64,000 nucleotides of DNA. Source: Nitrosomonadaceae bacterium (GTDB taxonomy: Bacteria; Pseudomonadota; Gammaproteobacteria; Burkholderiales; Nitrosomonadaceae). A program made the position numbers and the translations under genes. The notes under the pieces are model-generated. The model made no database searches. It was not told the origin of the DNA and saw only the letters and a list, made by a program, of their open reading frames with translations. The stretch spans positions 1-64,000 of the forward strand of contig CAKKRD010000010.1 of NCBI GenBank assembly GCA_919902515.1, in the 5' to 3' direction. This document shows positions 1-9,309 of this stretch, piece after piece. Positions within the stretch are counted from its first letter, which is position 1, and every line of letters begins with the position of its first letter.

Positions 1-80
1 GAATATTACCCTTCAATAAATTGATTTTCAATAACTATTTGTGGGGAAACCTCAGGGTCTGACCTTTTCACTCTGTTGTT

Positions 81-815
81 TTATTTAACATCGCGGGTAC
101 CTACCATTGAAGAAAAAAGCTGAAGAATTTCAACTTTTGTTCGTCCACCACTTATTACACGCAAAAAGTTGTCAAGCTTGAACACCACATACTTCGCTGA
201 GCGTGGGTTTAATAATATTCCTTCAGACCATTCTGCGCGATAATCTTCCACTGATGCAGCAAAACTGAGCAACCAATACATAACTACCTGTCGATAGTCT
301 GGGGCTGAAAAATTGCCACTACTACACTTTACCTCTATAAGGGTTGGGCCGATTTCAAAATCACCATGCCCTGACGAAATCCACTGAAAACCTGGTACGG
401 CAGGAGTTGCCCTAATTGGATGGTTACGTTCTGCGGCCAATTCCTTAATCATTGTTGAGATGTTTCTGCCGGTCATTTCGGCAACCTGTTTGTCAAGCTC
501 GGTAAGCTCACTCGGTACTTGCGCGTCGAAGTAACGTTTCTGCCGAGCGATAGCAACCCGTAAGCAATCATCCCAGTCAATATTATTTCCCGCTAGCAGT
601 TTTTCACCAACGGTGAAACCGAGTTCAAAGAGCATAGCTTTATTAAGCTTACTCTCCTGCACCATCTCAATAGGAATAGGTTCGCACAGCGATAGCTGTG
701 CTGTTCGGTTGAAATGTGCGACGACACTGGGCGTTAGCTGCGGAAATAATGAGTCGAAAACGCCTGGGATGTTGCGGGCGACTGTTCTGGGGTCATTCGC
801 CGGATTGCGCGTCAT
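81..815 (-). CDS. PD-(D/E)XK nuclease-like protein paired with a reverse transcriptase
   Basis: About 244 aa. I chose the ATG at 815 because AGGAG lies 7 bases upstream; the reading frame stays open further upstream but without such a site. The gene overlaps the end of the reverse transcriptase by 23 bases, so the two are almost certainly co-translated. The C-terminal half has the order expected of a PD-(D/E)XK fold: D152 in GHGDFEIG, E161-V-K163 in LIEVKCSSG, then Q176 in DYRQVVMYW, as in RecB/Cas4-like nucleases. E64 in LFELGFTVGEKL could be the helix-1 glutamate. The N-terminal third resembles nothing I know. A DNA-cutting role and anti-phage function are inferred from fold and partner. 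The DNA looks more AT-rich than the core genes to the right, which suggests acquisition by transfer. Confidence 0.7.
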   Translation of the reverse strand: MTRNPANDPRTVARNIPGVFDSLFPQLTPSVVAHFNRTAQLSLCEPIPIEMVQESKLNKAMLFELGFTVGEKLLAGNNIDWDDCLRVAIARQKRYFDAQVPSELTELDKQVAEMTGRNISTMIKELAAERNHPIRATPAVPGFQWISSGHGDFEIGPTLIEVKCSSGNFSAPDYRQVVMYWLLSFAASVEDYRAEWSEGILLNPRSAKYVVFKLDNFLRVISGGRTKVEILQLFSSMVGTRDVK

Positions 816-2436
816 CGCACCACTCCTGATAAATCGAAGCATAACTAGTGTCACCTTGGCGCTCAATCCCGAGTCTCCATGATTGACCTAGGCTTGGTCT
901 AATCTGCCGTTTGAACCCATCACCCTGATCGCCAAAAGCGGATGCCGAAAGCCACACAATGCGCTGGCACTCGGGACTAAGTTCGTTCCATCTATTTCGA
1001 AGGAAGGTGAAAGCATCTCTGTCTTTCCACTGTCGCCAACAATCAATGCAAGACCTCCTGACTGTATCGGAACGAGTAGTACTGTAAATATTTTGGACGA
1101 AGGCCGATCTTTGAGTTGTTCGCGCGAACCTCAGCGTTCGAAGATAATGGAGAAGACCTGCTTCTGCCTGTAACAGGTGTGCCGAATGCTCCGGGATAAG
1201 ATCTAAAAGTTGATCGAGTTCTGCAAAGATACTGCTGTATTTTTCAGAAGAGCGAAGATTTGCAATTCCTCGCATGATGGTTGACCAAGATGCGCGGAAA
1301 GCGTGAAGGTTGCCTTGGCTGAGGAGCGTGGACGCTAGTTGAATGGCTACATTAGGCTCCTGTAGTTTTAGAGTTCGCCCTATCTGCGTCACTAAGAAGG
1401 TATCAGGAAGGGCTTTCTCAAGTTCACGGTTGAGAAGTCTATGGACTTGAAGGCTCTCGACGGTTTGTTTCAGTGACTCGTAATCTTCGACTGATGTATC
1501 TGAGTAAGGATCAAAGCGCAGGTCAATCTCTCTAAGTTTCCCAGCTTCGTCATCATTGCTGCCAAGTTGAGCCGTTACGTAGTCCGAGTAATGCTTCGAT
1601 GTAAGCATTACTGTCTTTGTCTTATTCAGCGTAAGTCCGTAATCGGCGAGTGTGTGGGAAAGAAAGGCAAGTGCCTTGTAGGCGTCAGCATGAGAATTCG
1701 CTATCAAAACATAGTCATCGACATACCTATGCCATCGAATTCTGGCTACTGTCATTCGATGATCAACTAAATTGAGGAATAGCTCAGCAAGAATTCGAGA
1801 GCACTGCCCCCCGACCGGGAGGCCAAATGACCTGCCAGATGAGAACTTGCTAAGGAGGGCATTCACCTGATTGCCAATACGTCCGTTGTCGGGAAACAGG
1901 TCGTCTATGAAGTTCTCAATATGGTGATGTGAAATGTGTTCGTAGAAACTTGAAATGTCGGTTTGAACAATGATCGTTTCGGCGCCTGATACCTTGGCAT
2001 CGGCAACAGTTTTTTCACGGAACGCTTTCCACGAAGATGATCTATCGAACAACTCGTTACCGCCGTTGAGCAGGAAGCGGTAAGAATGAACCTGACCATC
2101 ACGATTATTTTCTAGCGCTTCGGCAATTGCTACGCCGAGGCCGTTGAAGTAGATGTTCCAGAATGGATGAATCTTGGTTACAACGCGAAAGCCTGTCGGC
2201 CCTGTTGGCGCTAGAAGTCGTTCGCTGAAAATGCTGAGTTCGGATATTTTTCGTGAGCTATTTTGTTCACTATCGCTTTGCAATTGCTCGAAGAAAGCGA
2301 ACGCCACGCGTGCAAGCTCAATCTGCTTATGCGAAATAAACTGTGTGTCGATATCAAACGGAAGTGTGTCGTTGTCGCCATGTGCGCTGATGTCGGCAGA
2401 TGCTCGCAGGAAATGATCAAGTGTAACTTCGGGCAT
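793..2436 (-). CDS. Reverse transcriptase of the Abi/unknown-group (defence-type) class
   Basis: 547 aa. RT motifs are clear: motif A TDISSFYEHI with D160, motif B GLPVGGQCSRILAELF (205-220), catalytic YVDD at 238-241 in HRYVDDYVLIA, and LNKTKT (270-275). Motif B with GLPxGxxxSRxLAE rather than group II intron or retron wording is typical of Abi and 'unknown group' RTs, many of which are anti-phage (DRT) enzymes. No maturase, endonuclease or integrase domain is present. The C-terminal ~230 residues look like a helical repeat array, as in AbiA/AbiK-type proteins. The start at 2436 is supported by AAAGGG just upstream. The nuclease-like gene follows with a 23-base overlap. I cannot assign a DRT type; HMM placement would decide. 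Base composition is visibly more AT-rich than the neighbouring helicase genes. Confidence 0.85.
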   Translation of the reverse strand: MPEVTLDHFLRASADISAHGDNDTLPFDIDTQFISHKQIELARVAFAFFEQLQSDSEQNSSRKISELSIFSERLLAPTGPTGFRVVTKIHPFWNIYFNGLGVAIAEALENNRDGQVHSYRFLLNGGNELFDRSSSWKAFREKTVADAKVSGAETIIVQTDISSFYEHISHHHIENFIDDLFPDNGRIGNQVNALLSKFSSGRSFGLPVGGQCSRILAELFLNLVDHRMTVARIRWHRYVDDYVLIANSHADAYKALAFLSHTLADYGLTLNKTKTVMLTSKHYSDYVTAQLGSNDDEAGKLREIDLRFDPYSDTSVEDYESLKQTVESLQVHRLLNRELEKALPDTFLVTQIGRTLKLQEPNVAIQLASTLLSQGNLHAFRASWSTIMRGIANLRSSEKYSSIFAELDQLLDLIPEHSAHLLQAEAGLLHYLRTLRFARTTQRSAFVQNIYSTTRSDTVRRSCIDCWRQWKDRDAFTFLRNRWNELSPECQRIVWLSASAFGDQGDGFKRQIRPSLGQSWRLGIERQGDTSYASIYQEWCDDAQSGE

Positions 2437-2656
2437 TTTTTCCCTTTAGCTATAACATTTGGTTTGGTAATCAAAAGGGCCAGGGTCGGATTGAATACAG
2501 GATAGGGAATCCAACTGCACGCACCAAAGTGCCCTCGCCTTAAGTGCCGCTGGCAAACACCATGCTACGCTCATTTTTATCTTCCTATCCTGAGAAAAGC
2601 TGTAGTCTGCGGTGAGAATGAGTCTGAACTCCTGCCCGGCTGCGCCCGCTCCCCCG

Positions 2657-5600
2657 TCACTCGCCACTCTCCCATTCCCGCCACCCCTTTAGCAGCGGAA
2701 AATACAATCCCAATTTCACCGGCCGCTCGTCGATCCTGCGCATGAGTGCAGCGTAGCGGTCGAGCTGGGCGCGGTAGCGCTGCTGCTCGCGATCGAGGAA
2801 GCCTTCCACATCGGTGCCTTCATGACTGCTGGTTTTGTAGTCCACCACCCAGCGCTGGCCATCTGCATCACGGAAAGTGCGGTCGATCACCAGATTCATC
2901 TGCATGCCATCAATCAGCGCGGTCAGGCGCAGTTCATTCTGTGCATCCTGCTGCGGCCCGAGCAGCCACTGCCCGCGCGTATCGCTGAGCGCATGGGTGA
3001 GCGCCGTTATGACACGCTCGCTGGCCACCTCCATCTCGCCGTCACTGATGCCGCATGCGAGCAGATTGTGTTTGAACGTAGCGCGTAGACTGTTTACCCG
3101 CGCCGCATCCCAGCCTTGCATCTGGTCTGCGGCGATGCGCTGCAGCCAGCGGTGCACCACGCTGCCGGCATGACGCGCGGTTTCGCCCACCCATGAAAAT
3201 TCGATCTGGTCCTGCGCCTGCGTCATGCTCCGTGGTGGACTCCATTCCACCCGCGGCGGCGCGGCGGGCAATGTCCAGCCGGATGCAAGGCGGCGTAGCG
3301 ACTGGTCGACAGAGAATTCTTCTGTTGCGGCTTCTGCTCCCTCCGAAGCAAGCGGGGTATGCGCCAACATTGCCCGTGAGGCAGCCGCAGCGTAATCCGG
3401 TGCAACCACCGGCCAGAGCTTGCCCAGCAAGGATTTCCCGGCAGGCAATCTCGGCTCGATCACGCCATCGCGGTCGGGAACGAGACGGGTACTGCCCAGC
3501 AGGTGCAGGCGCTGCCTGGCACGTGTCGCCGCAACGTAGAGCAGGCGCTGGTCCTCAAAATACTCTTTATCGGCATCCAGCTTCTCCAGCCAGGCATAGA
3601 TGGGATCGCCGTCCGCACCGGTTTCCTGAATCGGTGCCAGCAACAAGTCAGTGCTGTCGTCTTCCCCGCCGCTGGCAAATGTTGCGCGCGGGCGTTCCAT
3701 CCACATGAACAGTTTCTTGTCGTTGCTGCGTGACAGACGACCGAGGCCGGGCACGATCACATGATCAAACTCGAGGCCCTTGGCTTTGTGAATGGTCATG
3801 ATCTGCAGCCTGTCGTCAGCCCCCAGATCGGGCAGCGCATAGAGTCGGGCCAGCCCCTGCTCGAACAGCGCCAGCTCAGGAATGCTACCCGCTTCCTCAT
3901 GCGCTTCCAGATAATCAAAATAGATTTCAGCATCTGCGAGATCGGTCACATCGCCGACACAAGCTGGACCGCCCAGCGCCAGCCATGCTGCTTCGACCAG
4001 CGTGCGCAGCGATGAACGGCAGCGGTTGCCAATGCAATCTCGCAACACTTCCTGTACGCGCTGCAGTCGCGCGCCACCATCGGCGGAAACTGCCCCCATA
4101 CGCGCGTCATCGTTGAGCAGTTCCCACACGGTGCGCTCGCTGCCGTCAAAGGCAGAGGCAGATTGCAATGCGGCCAGCGCATGCAGATCGGCGAGCGTGA
4201 GGCCGCACCACGGCGCGCGCAGAACTGCCAGCCACGCCAGGCGGTCAGCCGGATGCGCCAGCGCACGCGTCAGCGCCAGCAAATCCTGCACCACGGGCCG
4301 GTAGCCGAGGCCTTCGATCTCGATTGCGCGAAAACGCAATCCGGCTGCGTTGAGCCGCGGTACGATTTCGCGCAAGTGGCCACGGTTGCGCACCAGGATT
4401 GCGGTTGTGGCGGACGGATCATCGTGCTGCGCCTGCTTGATGATCTCCACCACTTTCGCCGCTTCGGTCACATGGTCATCATTGAAAAATGCGTGCACAT
4501 TGACTGCCGTGCCGGAAAGTATTGCGTGCGTGGCGACGGATGATGTGTATGGCACCGCACCGGCAGCGATATTTTCCTGTGCCGGCATCACCTGCGCGAA
4601 AGTGGCATTGACCCAGTCGACAATGCCGCGCTGCGAACGGAAATTGGCGCACAGCGCAACCGGCTGCAGCGCGAGGTTGCCGATCCCCGCCGCACGCGCA
4701 CGCAGGAACAATCCAACCTCGGCTTCACGGAAACGGTAGATGGACTGCATCGGGTCGCCGACCACGAACAGGCTACGGCCGTCTCCCGGCTCCCAGCCGG
4801 CAATAAGCTTTGCCACCAGCTCATACTGGCTGATCGAGGTATCCTGAAACTCATCGATCAGCAAATGCCGGATGCGATAATCGAGCGCCAGCGCGAGATC
4901 GGTCGGCGCATCCGGCTCACCCAGCGCGAGCAGCGCGGCCTGCGCGACTTCGGTGAAATCCACTTGGCCGCGTACCTGGAACACGAGCTTGAGCTGACCG
5001 ACGGCGTGCGGCAGCAAGCGGGTGATCGCACCGAGCACCGCCCATTGCATGTCGGTGTAAGCAGACGGCGGCAGGCGGCGCAGGTCATGCAGCGTCTGGC
5101 GCAGCGCATCGTTTTCCTTGAGTACCGCGATCAATGCAAGTGCACGTTCTTTCCATGATTTGGAAATTTCTTTCTCGGCCTTGTTGCTGCCCGGCGGAAA
5201 ACCATTCTTGACATCGTGCTGTCTGCGCCAGTTACCCTCCTTGGTCAGCAGCAAGTCGGCAATACCGCACCAGCGTACGACATCATCATCTGCGCTGCCC
5301 GGCAACGCAGCAAGTTCGTCACACACGCAAAGTGGAGAACTCCTACCGGCAGCAGCCAGGTTGGTGGCGGCATAGCGTGCAAGTTCAATCAACTCGCCTT
5401 GCGCCGGAATGGGATAGATGCCGCACACGCGTTCTAGTGCTTCGCGCCGCGCATTTTTCAGTGCTGCTTCCAGCTCGTCACGGTCTCTGCCGTGGATATG
5501 CCGCAGCCAGTGGTCACGCCGCGCCAGCATGTCGGCCAGCAGCGTTTCGATGCGGGCCACGTCGTTGTCGAGATGCTCGAGCAAGCGCTCGACATCCTGC

Positions 5601-6103
5601 GCCACTGCATCGTCACCTTCAACCAGCTCGATGGTCGCGCGCGCCGCTTCCAGATAGAGTTCGGATGCATCCTCGACACTCTCCGGTTGCGCACCAAACT
5701 TTGATAGCAACGGCATCTGGTGTGTAAGGGCAGCACATAACGAATCGATAGTCTGGATGCGCAGCCGCGCCGGATTCGCCACAATCTGCCAGCCTGCTGC
5801 AGCGTCGCGCTGCAAAGCCGCATGCGCCAGTTCGCGGGTCAGTTGTTCGTGCTCGGTTGCAGGAGTTTTGCCGCCCGGTGCCAGCGCTGCCAGTACCCGT
5901 TCGCGCATCTCCGCCGCAGCCTTGCGGGTAAACGTAATCGCGATGATTTCTTCCGGCGCATCGACACACGCCAGCAGTCTCAGATAACGCTGGATCAGCA
6001 GCCCGGTTTTGCCCGACCCGGCCGGTGCCTGCACGATGAACGACTGCGCCGGATCAATTGCACGGCGGCGCTCGGCGGAATCCGGAATGGGCGTAGCACT
6101 CAT
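2657..6103 (-). CDS. AddA-type UvrD-like helicase/nuclease
   Basis: About 1148 aa. The ATG at 6103 follows AGGAGGAGGGGG and overlaps the upstream gene's stop as ATGA; the longer open frame to 6286 lies inside the upstream gene and is ignored. Superfamily 1 helicase motifs appear in order: Walker A QAPAGSGKTG (25-34), DEFQDTS (Walker B), VVGDPMQSIYRFREAEV, MTIHKAKGLEFDHVIVP, and LLYVAATRARQRLHL. A C-terminal RecB-type nuclease motif, DGQRWVVDYKTSS, follows. This is the helicase-nuclease arm of an AddAB/RecBCD-like enzyme that processes double-strand breaks for RecA. Betaproteobacteria commonly carry this pair. It is translationally coupled to the AddB-like gene. Function in this organism is inferred from family. 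Confidence 0.88.
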   Translation of the reverse strand: MSATPIPDSAERRRAIDPAQSFIVQAPAGSGKTGLLIQRYLRLLACVDAPEEIIAITFTRKAAAEMRERVLAALAPGGKTPATEHEQLTRELAHAALQRDAAAGWQIVANPARLRIQTIDSLCAALTHQMPLLSKFGAQPESVEDASELYLEAARATIELVEGDDAVAQDVERLLEHLDNDVARIETLLADMLARRDHWLRHIHGRDRDELEAALKNARREALERVCGIYPIPAQGELIELARYAATNLAAAGRSSPLCVCDELAALPGSADDDVVRWCGIADLLLTKEGNWRRQHDVKNGFPPGSNKAEKEISKSWKERALALIAVLKENDALRQTLHDLRRLPPSAYTDMQWAVLGAITRLLPHAVGQLKLVFQVRGQVDFTEVAQAALLALGEPDAPTDLALALDYRIRHLLIDEFQDTSISQYELVAKLIAGWEPGDGRSLFVVGDPMQSIYRFREAEVGLFLRARAAGIGNLALQPVALCANFRSQRGIVDWVNATFAQVMPAQENIAAGAVPYTSSVATHAILSGTAVNVHAFFNDDHVTEAAKVVEIIKQAQHDDPSATTAILVRNRGHLREIVPRLNAAGLRFRAIEIEGLGYRPVVQDLLALTRALAHPADRLAWLAVLRAPWCGLTLADLHALAALQSASAFDGSERTVWELLNDDARMGAVSADGGARLQRVQEVLRDCIGNRCRSSLRTLVEAAWLALGGPACVGDVTDLADAEIYFDYLEAHEEAGSIPELALFEQGLARLYALPDLGADDRLQIMTIHKAKGLEFDHVIVPGLGRLSRSNDKKLFMWMERPRATFASGGEDDSTDLLLAPIQETGADGDPIYAWLEKLDADKEYFEDQRLLYVAATRARQRLHLLGSTRLVPDRDGVIEPRLPAGKSLLGKLWPVVAPDYAAAASRAMLAHTPLASEGAEAATEEFSVDQSLRRLASGWTLPAAPPRVEWSPPRSMTQAQDQIEFSWVGETARHAGSVVHRWLQRIAADQMQGWDAARVNSLRATFKHNLLACGISDGEMEVASERVITALTHALSDTRGQWLLGPQQDAQNELRLTALIDGMQMNLVIDRTFRDADGQRWVVDYKTSSHEGTDVEGFLDREQQRYRAQLDRYAALMRRIDERPVKLGLYFPLLKGWREWESGE

Positions 6104-8859
6104 TCCCCCTCCTCCTGCTGGGAAAACGCGCTCTCGCTGCGCTCGTAGATACGGCAGAACGGCTGCACATCGCAATTGCGGCAGGTAAACGGATATTTTT
6201 TGGGGTCGACCTGAGCATCGCCGCTGCGGAAGCTTATGGCAAGGCGGGTGAGATCGGTGCGCCAGGCGGCAACCAGTTCCTCCCACGAACCATGCCGCTC
6301 ACGCTGGCGCGATTCGGAGAAAGCTTTCACCCCAGGTAACAGATCGTTGTCGCGCGCCAGTGCGGTGAATTGCATGGCGCCCAACCTGACCTGGGCAAAG
6401 GCAACCGCTGCGGCATCCAGCTCGGCAGTGACCAGATACAGCGGCAGTTGCGGCTCGTCCGGGCGCTCGCCGAGCATGGCGCCAACCAACGGTGCGCGGG
6501 TCTTGTAATCGATGACGATGCGGCGCCCGTCGGTAAGTTCGTCAACGCGGTCGAGACGGGTGGTCAACGCAAGTCCGCCGATTTCGATACTGCGTTTGTC
6601 TTCGCAGGCGATGACTGTGAAATCGCCGCGCTCTTTGTCTGCATCAAGCCATTCGCGTGCCAGCCGCACCAGACGCCGTTGTTCGATTTCCGCGAAGCGT
6701 CCCGCGAGTGTCGTCGGCCGGTCTTTGCGGATGTGCACAATCGCCTCTGCGGCAGCCTGCCTCAGCATTGCTTCGAGATCATCGCTGCTGATCGCAGCGA
6801 GCGCACGGCTGCTCTTGAGTTTTTTCCACGCCTGTGCGAGCACACGATGCACCAGCGTGCCGCGCTCCCGCGCATCCAGTCCGGTATGCGGGGCCTGCAA
6901 GCTCTGCGCACCGAGCCGGTGCAGCGCCAGCGCACGGAACGGACAGGCTGCATGATCTTTTATCACCGCTGTGCCGCCGCTGATGGCGTTTATCGCTTGA
7001 TCGACCGCAGGCGCTTTATTATCCTCGCTGTGTTCAAGCTGACCGGCGTTGTGGATCAGATCGCGGTGGTTCGCATAAGCGGCTGGTATCGATGTGAGTG
7101 CAGGCTCACTCTCGGCAATGTGCGTGATCAGCGGACTGGGCATGAGTTCCTGGCCGCCGCGGTCAGCGCTGTGCCGTGGATGACTCAGAATGACTTCATC
7201 CGCGCTGCATAGCCAGTCAGCGGTGAGCCGGCGCGCCAGTTCAAGTGATTCAGCGGCAGAACCCTGCGGCAGCTTTGCCGCGCGTTGCAGCTCGATCGGC
7301 AGGAACGGATTCGGGCGCGGTGGCTGCGGCCATACTTCATCGGACAACCCCATTACCCACAGGTGATCGAACTCCATGCCCGCAGCCTCGAACACACCGA
7401 GAATCTGGATGGGAACATCCGCTGTCTCGGGCTGGAACAAGGTTTCCGCCGCCATGCGGCGCAGGCGCGACAGCCCTTCGCTGTAGCCGGTACGCGCTAT
7501 GACGCTGTCAAGTGCGGCGAAGTCGGCGACAACTTCGTGCCATTTTTTCAGGGTCTGGTATTCGGTCGAATCGAGGCTGCGCTCGCCGGGAAAGCCGACA
7601 ATCTGCAGTGCTGCGGAAATGGCTTTGGCCAGCGCTGAGGGCGCCTGTGCGCCGAACAGATTTGCCTTGCGGAATTCAGCGAGCGCGGACAGGCGCTGCA
7701 CGAGCATCGGGCAGCTCATCCCATCGCGCTCAATCAGCGTAAGCAATCGGTCGAGCGTCAGCACCGGTTCGGCACGCTTGCGCAGCTGGGCGTCGAGTCG
7801 TGCGCGGCCGGTCATTTCAGTCTCGCCGCCCGCAATAAACGGCGAGCGCAGCAAGCGGCTCGCACGTTCAAACTCAATCTCCCGTCCGGCCAGTTCGAGT
7901 AGCAGGAATGCGGCGCTGACCAGCGGATATGAGGTCAACGCCATGCCGAGCGAGGTGTTAAACGGCAATGCGCGTTGTGCAGCATCCGGCAACACACACT
8001 GCACGTCCGGTTCCATCACCGCACTGAAAATGCGCATGATCGCACTGCGCCGCCTGGCGAGATCCGGCACAACAATGCCGATACGCGCCGCAGCGTCAGT
8101 CTCGATCCGCGCTCGCGCCCATATTGCCGCATGCTGAATCTCATCGCGGCTGTCGGCGCCTGCGACGCGCTGTACAGTGCCATGATGCCGCCGCAGTTGC
8201 GACTGCGATTGTGCCAGCAGCACTTCGCAACCAGCCGCCTCGAGTTTGCTCAGCAATGCTGCCTGCTGCGGCGTGACAATGTCGAAACCATAGCAGATCA
8301 GGCGCTGCGGTTTTTTTACCGCTGCGTGCTGCCACAATCCGGCTACCAGATCACACAGACGCGCGCTGTCGGTTTGCTGTTTGCGCCCGGTAGCGCGTGC
8401 GTAATGCTGTGACCAATCCTGGAATGCCTTGCTGTCTTCGTTCAGCGGAAAACTTCTGAGCTGCGGAAGAAGCTGCCATGCATGCGCGAACTGCCACGCC
8501 TCGCGCGCAAGCCGTGCAGTTTCCGCAACCGCAAGCAAAGCCGTATCCGCACGACGAATGGCCTCCTCCCACAATGCCTGTTCCTGCGCAGTGGTAAGCA
8601 GAATGGGCAGTCCGGTTGCCTGTCCGGAGTAAAGCACGTCCTCGTAAGCACGTTCGATAAATGCGGGGAATGGCAGGATATCAGCCGTATCCCAGAGACT
8701 GAGTCCCTGAGCGGCCTGGGCAGCATCGAACTCGCGTTTAAGCGCCAGCGCGAGCCGCCGGTTAGGGGTAACGACCGTGCCACCGGCTTTCAGCCCGGCG
8801 GCAAGATGTGCGAAAACATCAGTGGGGGTGAGTTGCGGAAATTTCAGGGTGATGGACAT
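6100..8859 (-). CDS. AddB-type PD-(D/E)XK nuclease, DNA repair protein
   Basis: About 919 aa from the ATG at 8859; a TTG four codons upstream is the only in-frame alternative nearby. The C-terminal region has the RecB-family nuclease motif RIVIDYKTRAP and, at the very end, C893-x2-C896-x5-C902 (CRNCDVQPFC). With a cysteine in ACPFRALALHRLG this matches the 4Fe-4S staple of AddB-type nucleases. The N-terminal half is a degenerate helicase-like domain without a usable Walker A, as in AddB. It corresponds to the family annotated as 'probable DNA repair protein' in betaproteobacteria. Its stop overlaps the AddA-type start by four bases, so the two subunits should be made in equal amounts. Confidence 0.85.
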   Translation of the reverse strand: MSITLKFPQLTPTDVFAHLAAGLKAGGTVVTPNRRLALALKREFDAAQAAQGLSLWDTADILPFPAFIERAYEDVLYSGQATGLPILLTTAQEQALWEEAIRRADTALLAVAETARLAREAWQFAHAWQLLPQLRSFPLNEDSKAFQDWSQHYARATGRKQQTDSARLCDLVAGLWQHAAVKKPQRLICYGFDIVTPQQAALLSKLEAAGCEVLLAQSQSQLRRHHGTVQRVAGADSRDEIQHAAIWARARIETDAAARIGIVVPDLARRRSAIMRIFSAVMEPDVQCVLPDAAQRALPFNTSLGMALTSYPLVSAAFLLLELAGREIEFERASRLLRSPFIAGGETEMTGRARLDAQLRKRAEPVLTLDRLLTLIERDGMSCPMLVQRLSALAEFRKANLFGAQAPSALAKAISAALQIVGFPGERSLDSTEYQTLKKWHEVVADFAALDSVIARTGYSEGLSRLRRMAAETLFQPETADVPIQILGVFEAAGMEFDHLWVMGLSDEVWPQPPRPNPFLPIELQRAAKLPQGSAAESLELARRLTADWLCSADEVILSHPRHSADRGGQELMPSPLITHIAESEPALTSIPAAYANHRDLIHNAGQLEHSEDNKAPAVDQAINAISGGTAVIKDHAACPFRALALHRLGAQSLQAPHTGLDARERGTLVHRVLAQAWKKLKSSRALAAISSDDLEAMLRQAAAEAIVHIRKDRPTTLAGRFAEIEQRRLVRLAREWLDADKERGDFTVIACEDKRSIEIGGLALTTRLDRVDELTDGRRIVIDYKTRAPLVGAMLGERPDEPQLPLYLVTAELDAAAVAFAQVRLGAMQFTALARDNDLLPGVKAFSESRQRERHGSWEELVAAWRTDLTRLAISFRSGDAQVDPKKYPFTCRNCDVQPFCRIYERSESAFSQQEEGE

Positions 8860-8888
8860 GCGGCGGGACAAGCTACCGCTACGCCGGA

Positions 8889-9212
8889 TCAGCGTTCCAG
8901 CTTATCCAGCTTATCTGTCACTTTTGCCCATTCATCAGCATCGGGCGGAGCATCTTTCTTCTCGATGATGGGTCCCCAGACTTTTGACAATTCGGCATTG
9001 AGCGAGATGAAATTCTGCTGATTATCCGGCACGTCATCCTCGGCAAAAATCGCTTCTACCGGGCACTCAGCCACACACAGGGTGCAATCGATGCATTCGT
9101 CCGGATCGATCACCAGAAAATTAGGGCCTTCACGGAAGCAGTCCACTGGACATACATCTACGCAATCGGTGTATTTGCACTTGATACAGTTTTCAGTTAC
9201 TACGTAAGTCAT
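8889..9212 (-). CDS. fdxA: Ferredoxin FdxA, 7Fe-8S type
   Basis: 107 aa, the usual length for FdxA. Two iron-sulfur motifs lie in the N-terminal 60 residues: the first cluster region [19 protein letters not shown], with the alternate cysteine spacing of a 3Fe-4S site, and the second [12 protein letters not shown] for 4Fe-4S. The acidic C-terminal extension after residue 60 is the family hallmark. It is a cytoplasmic low-potential electron carrier. It sits 30 bases upstream of the AddB-type gene on the same strand, but a functional link is not evident. The start ATG is followed directly by TYVVTENC, the standard N-terminus. Confidence 0.95.
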   Translation of the reverse strand: MTYVVTENCIKCKYTDCVDVCPVDCFREGPNFLVIDPDECIDCTLCVAECPVEAIFAEDDVPDNQQNFISLNAELSKVWGPIIEKKDAPPDADEWAKVTDKLDKLER

Positions 9213-9309
9213 GGCGGTTCTTCCTTGCGGGGTTCTTTGAGAATCCGTAATTTTACCAGAAATTTTACGGGCATCACTACAACCGTATAGCCAATAATCG
9301 CACGGCCTG

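Noticed and set aside
46-70. GGTCAGACCC-like sequence near the left edge as a possible REP/transposase flank
   Set aside because: Single short occurrence with no adjacent transposase or second copy in the window.
793-2436. Retron or group II intron interpretation of the RT
   Set aside because: No maturase/endonuclease domain and motif B wording differs from both; no msr/msd-like inverted repeats seen upstream.
2446-2667. 73-aa minus-strand open frame between the RT and AddA-type genes
   Set aside because: No family features, poor composition, overlaps the end of the AddA-type gene; treated as intergenic.
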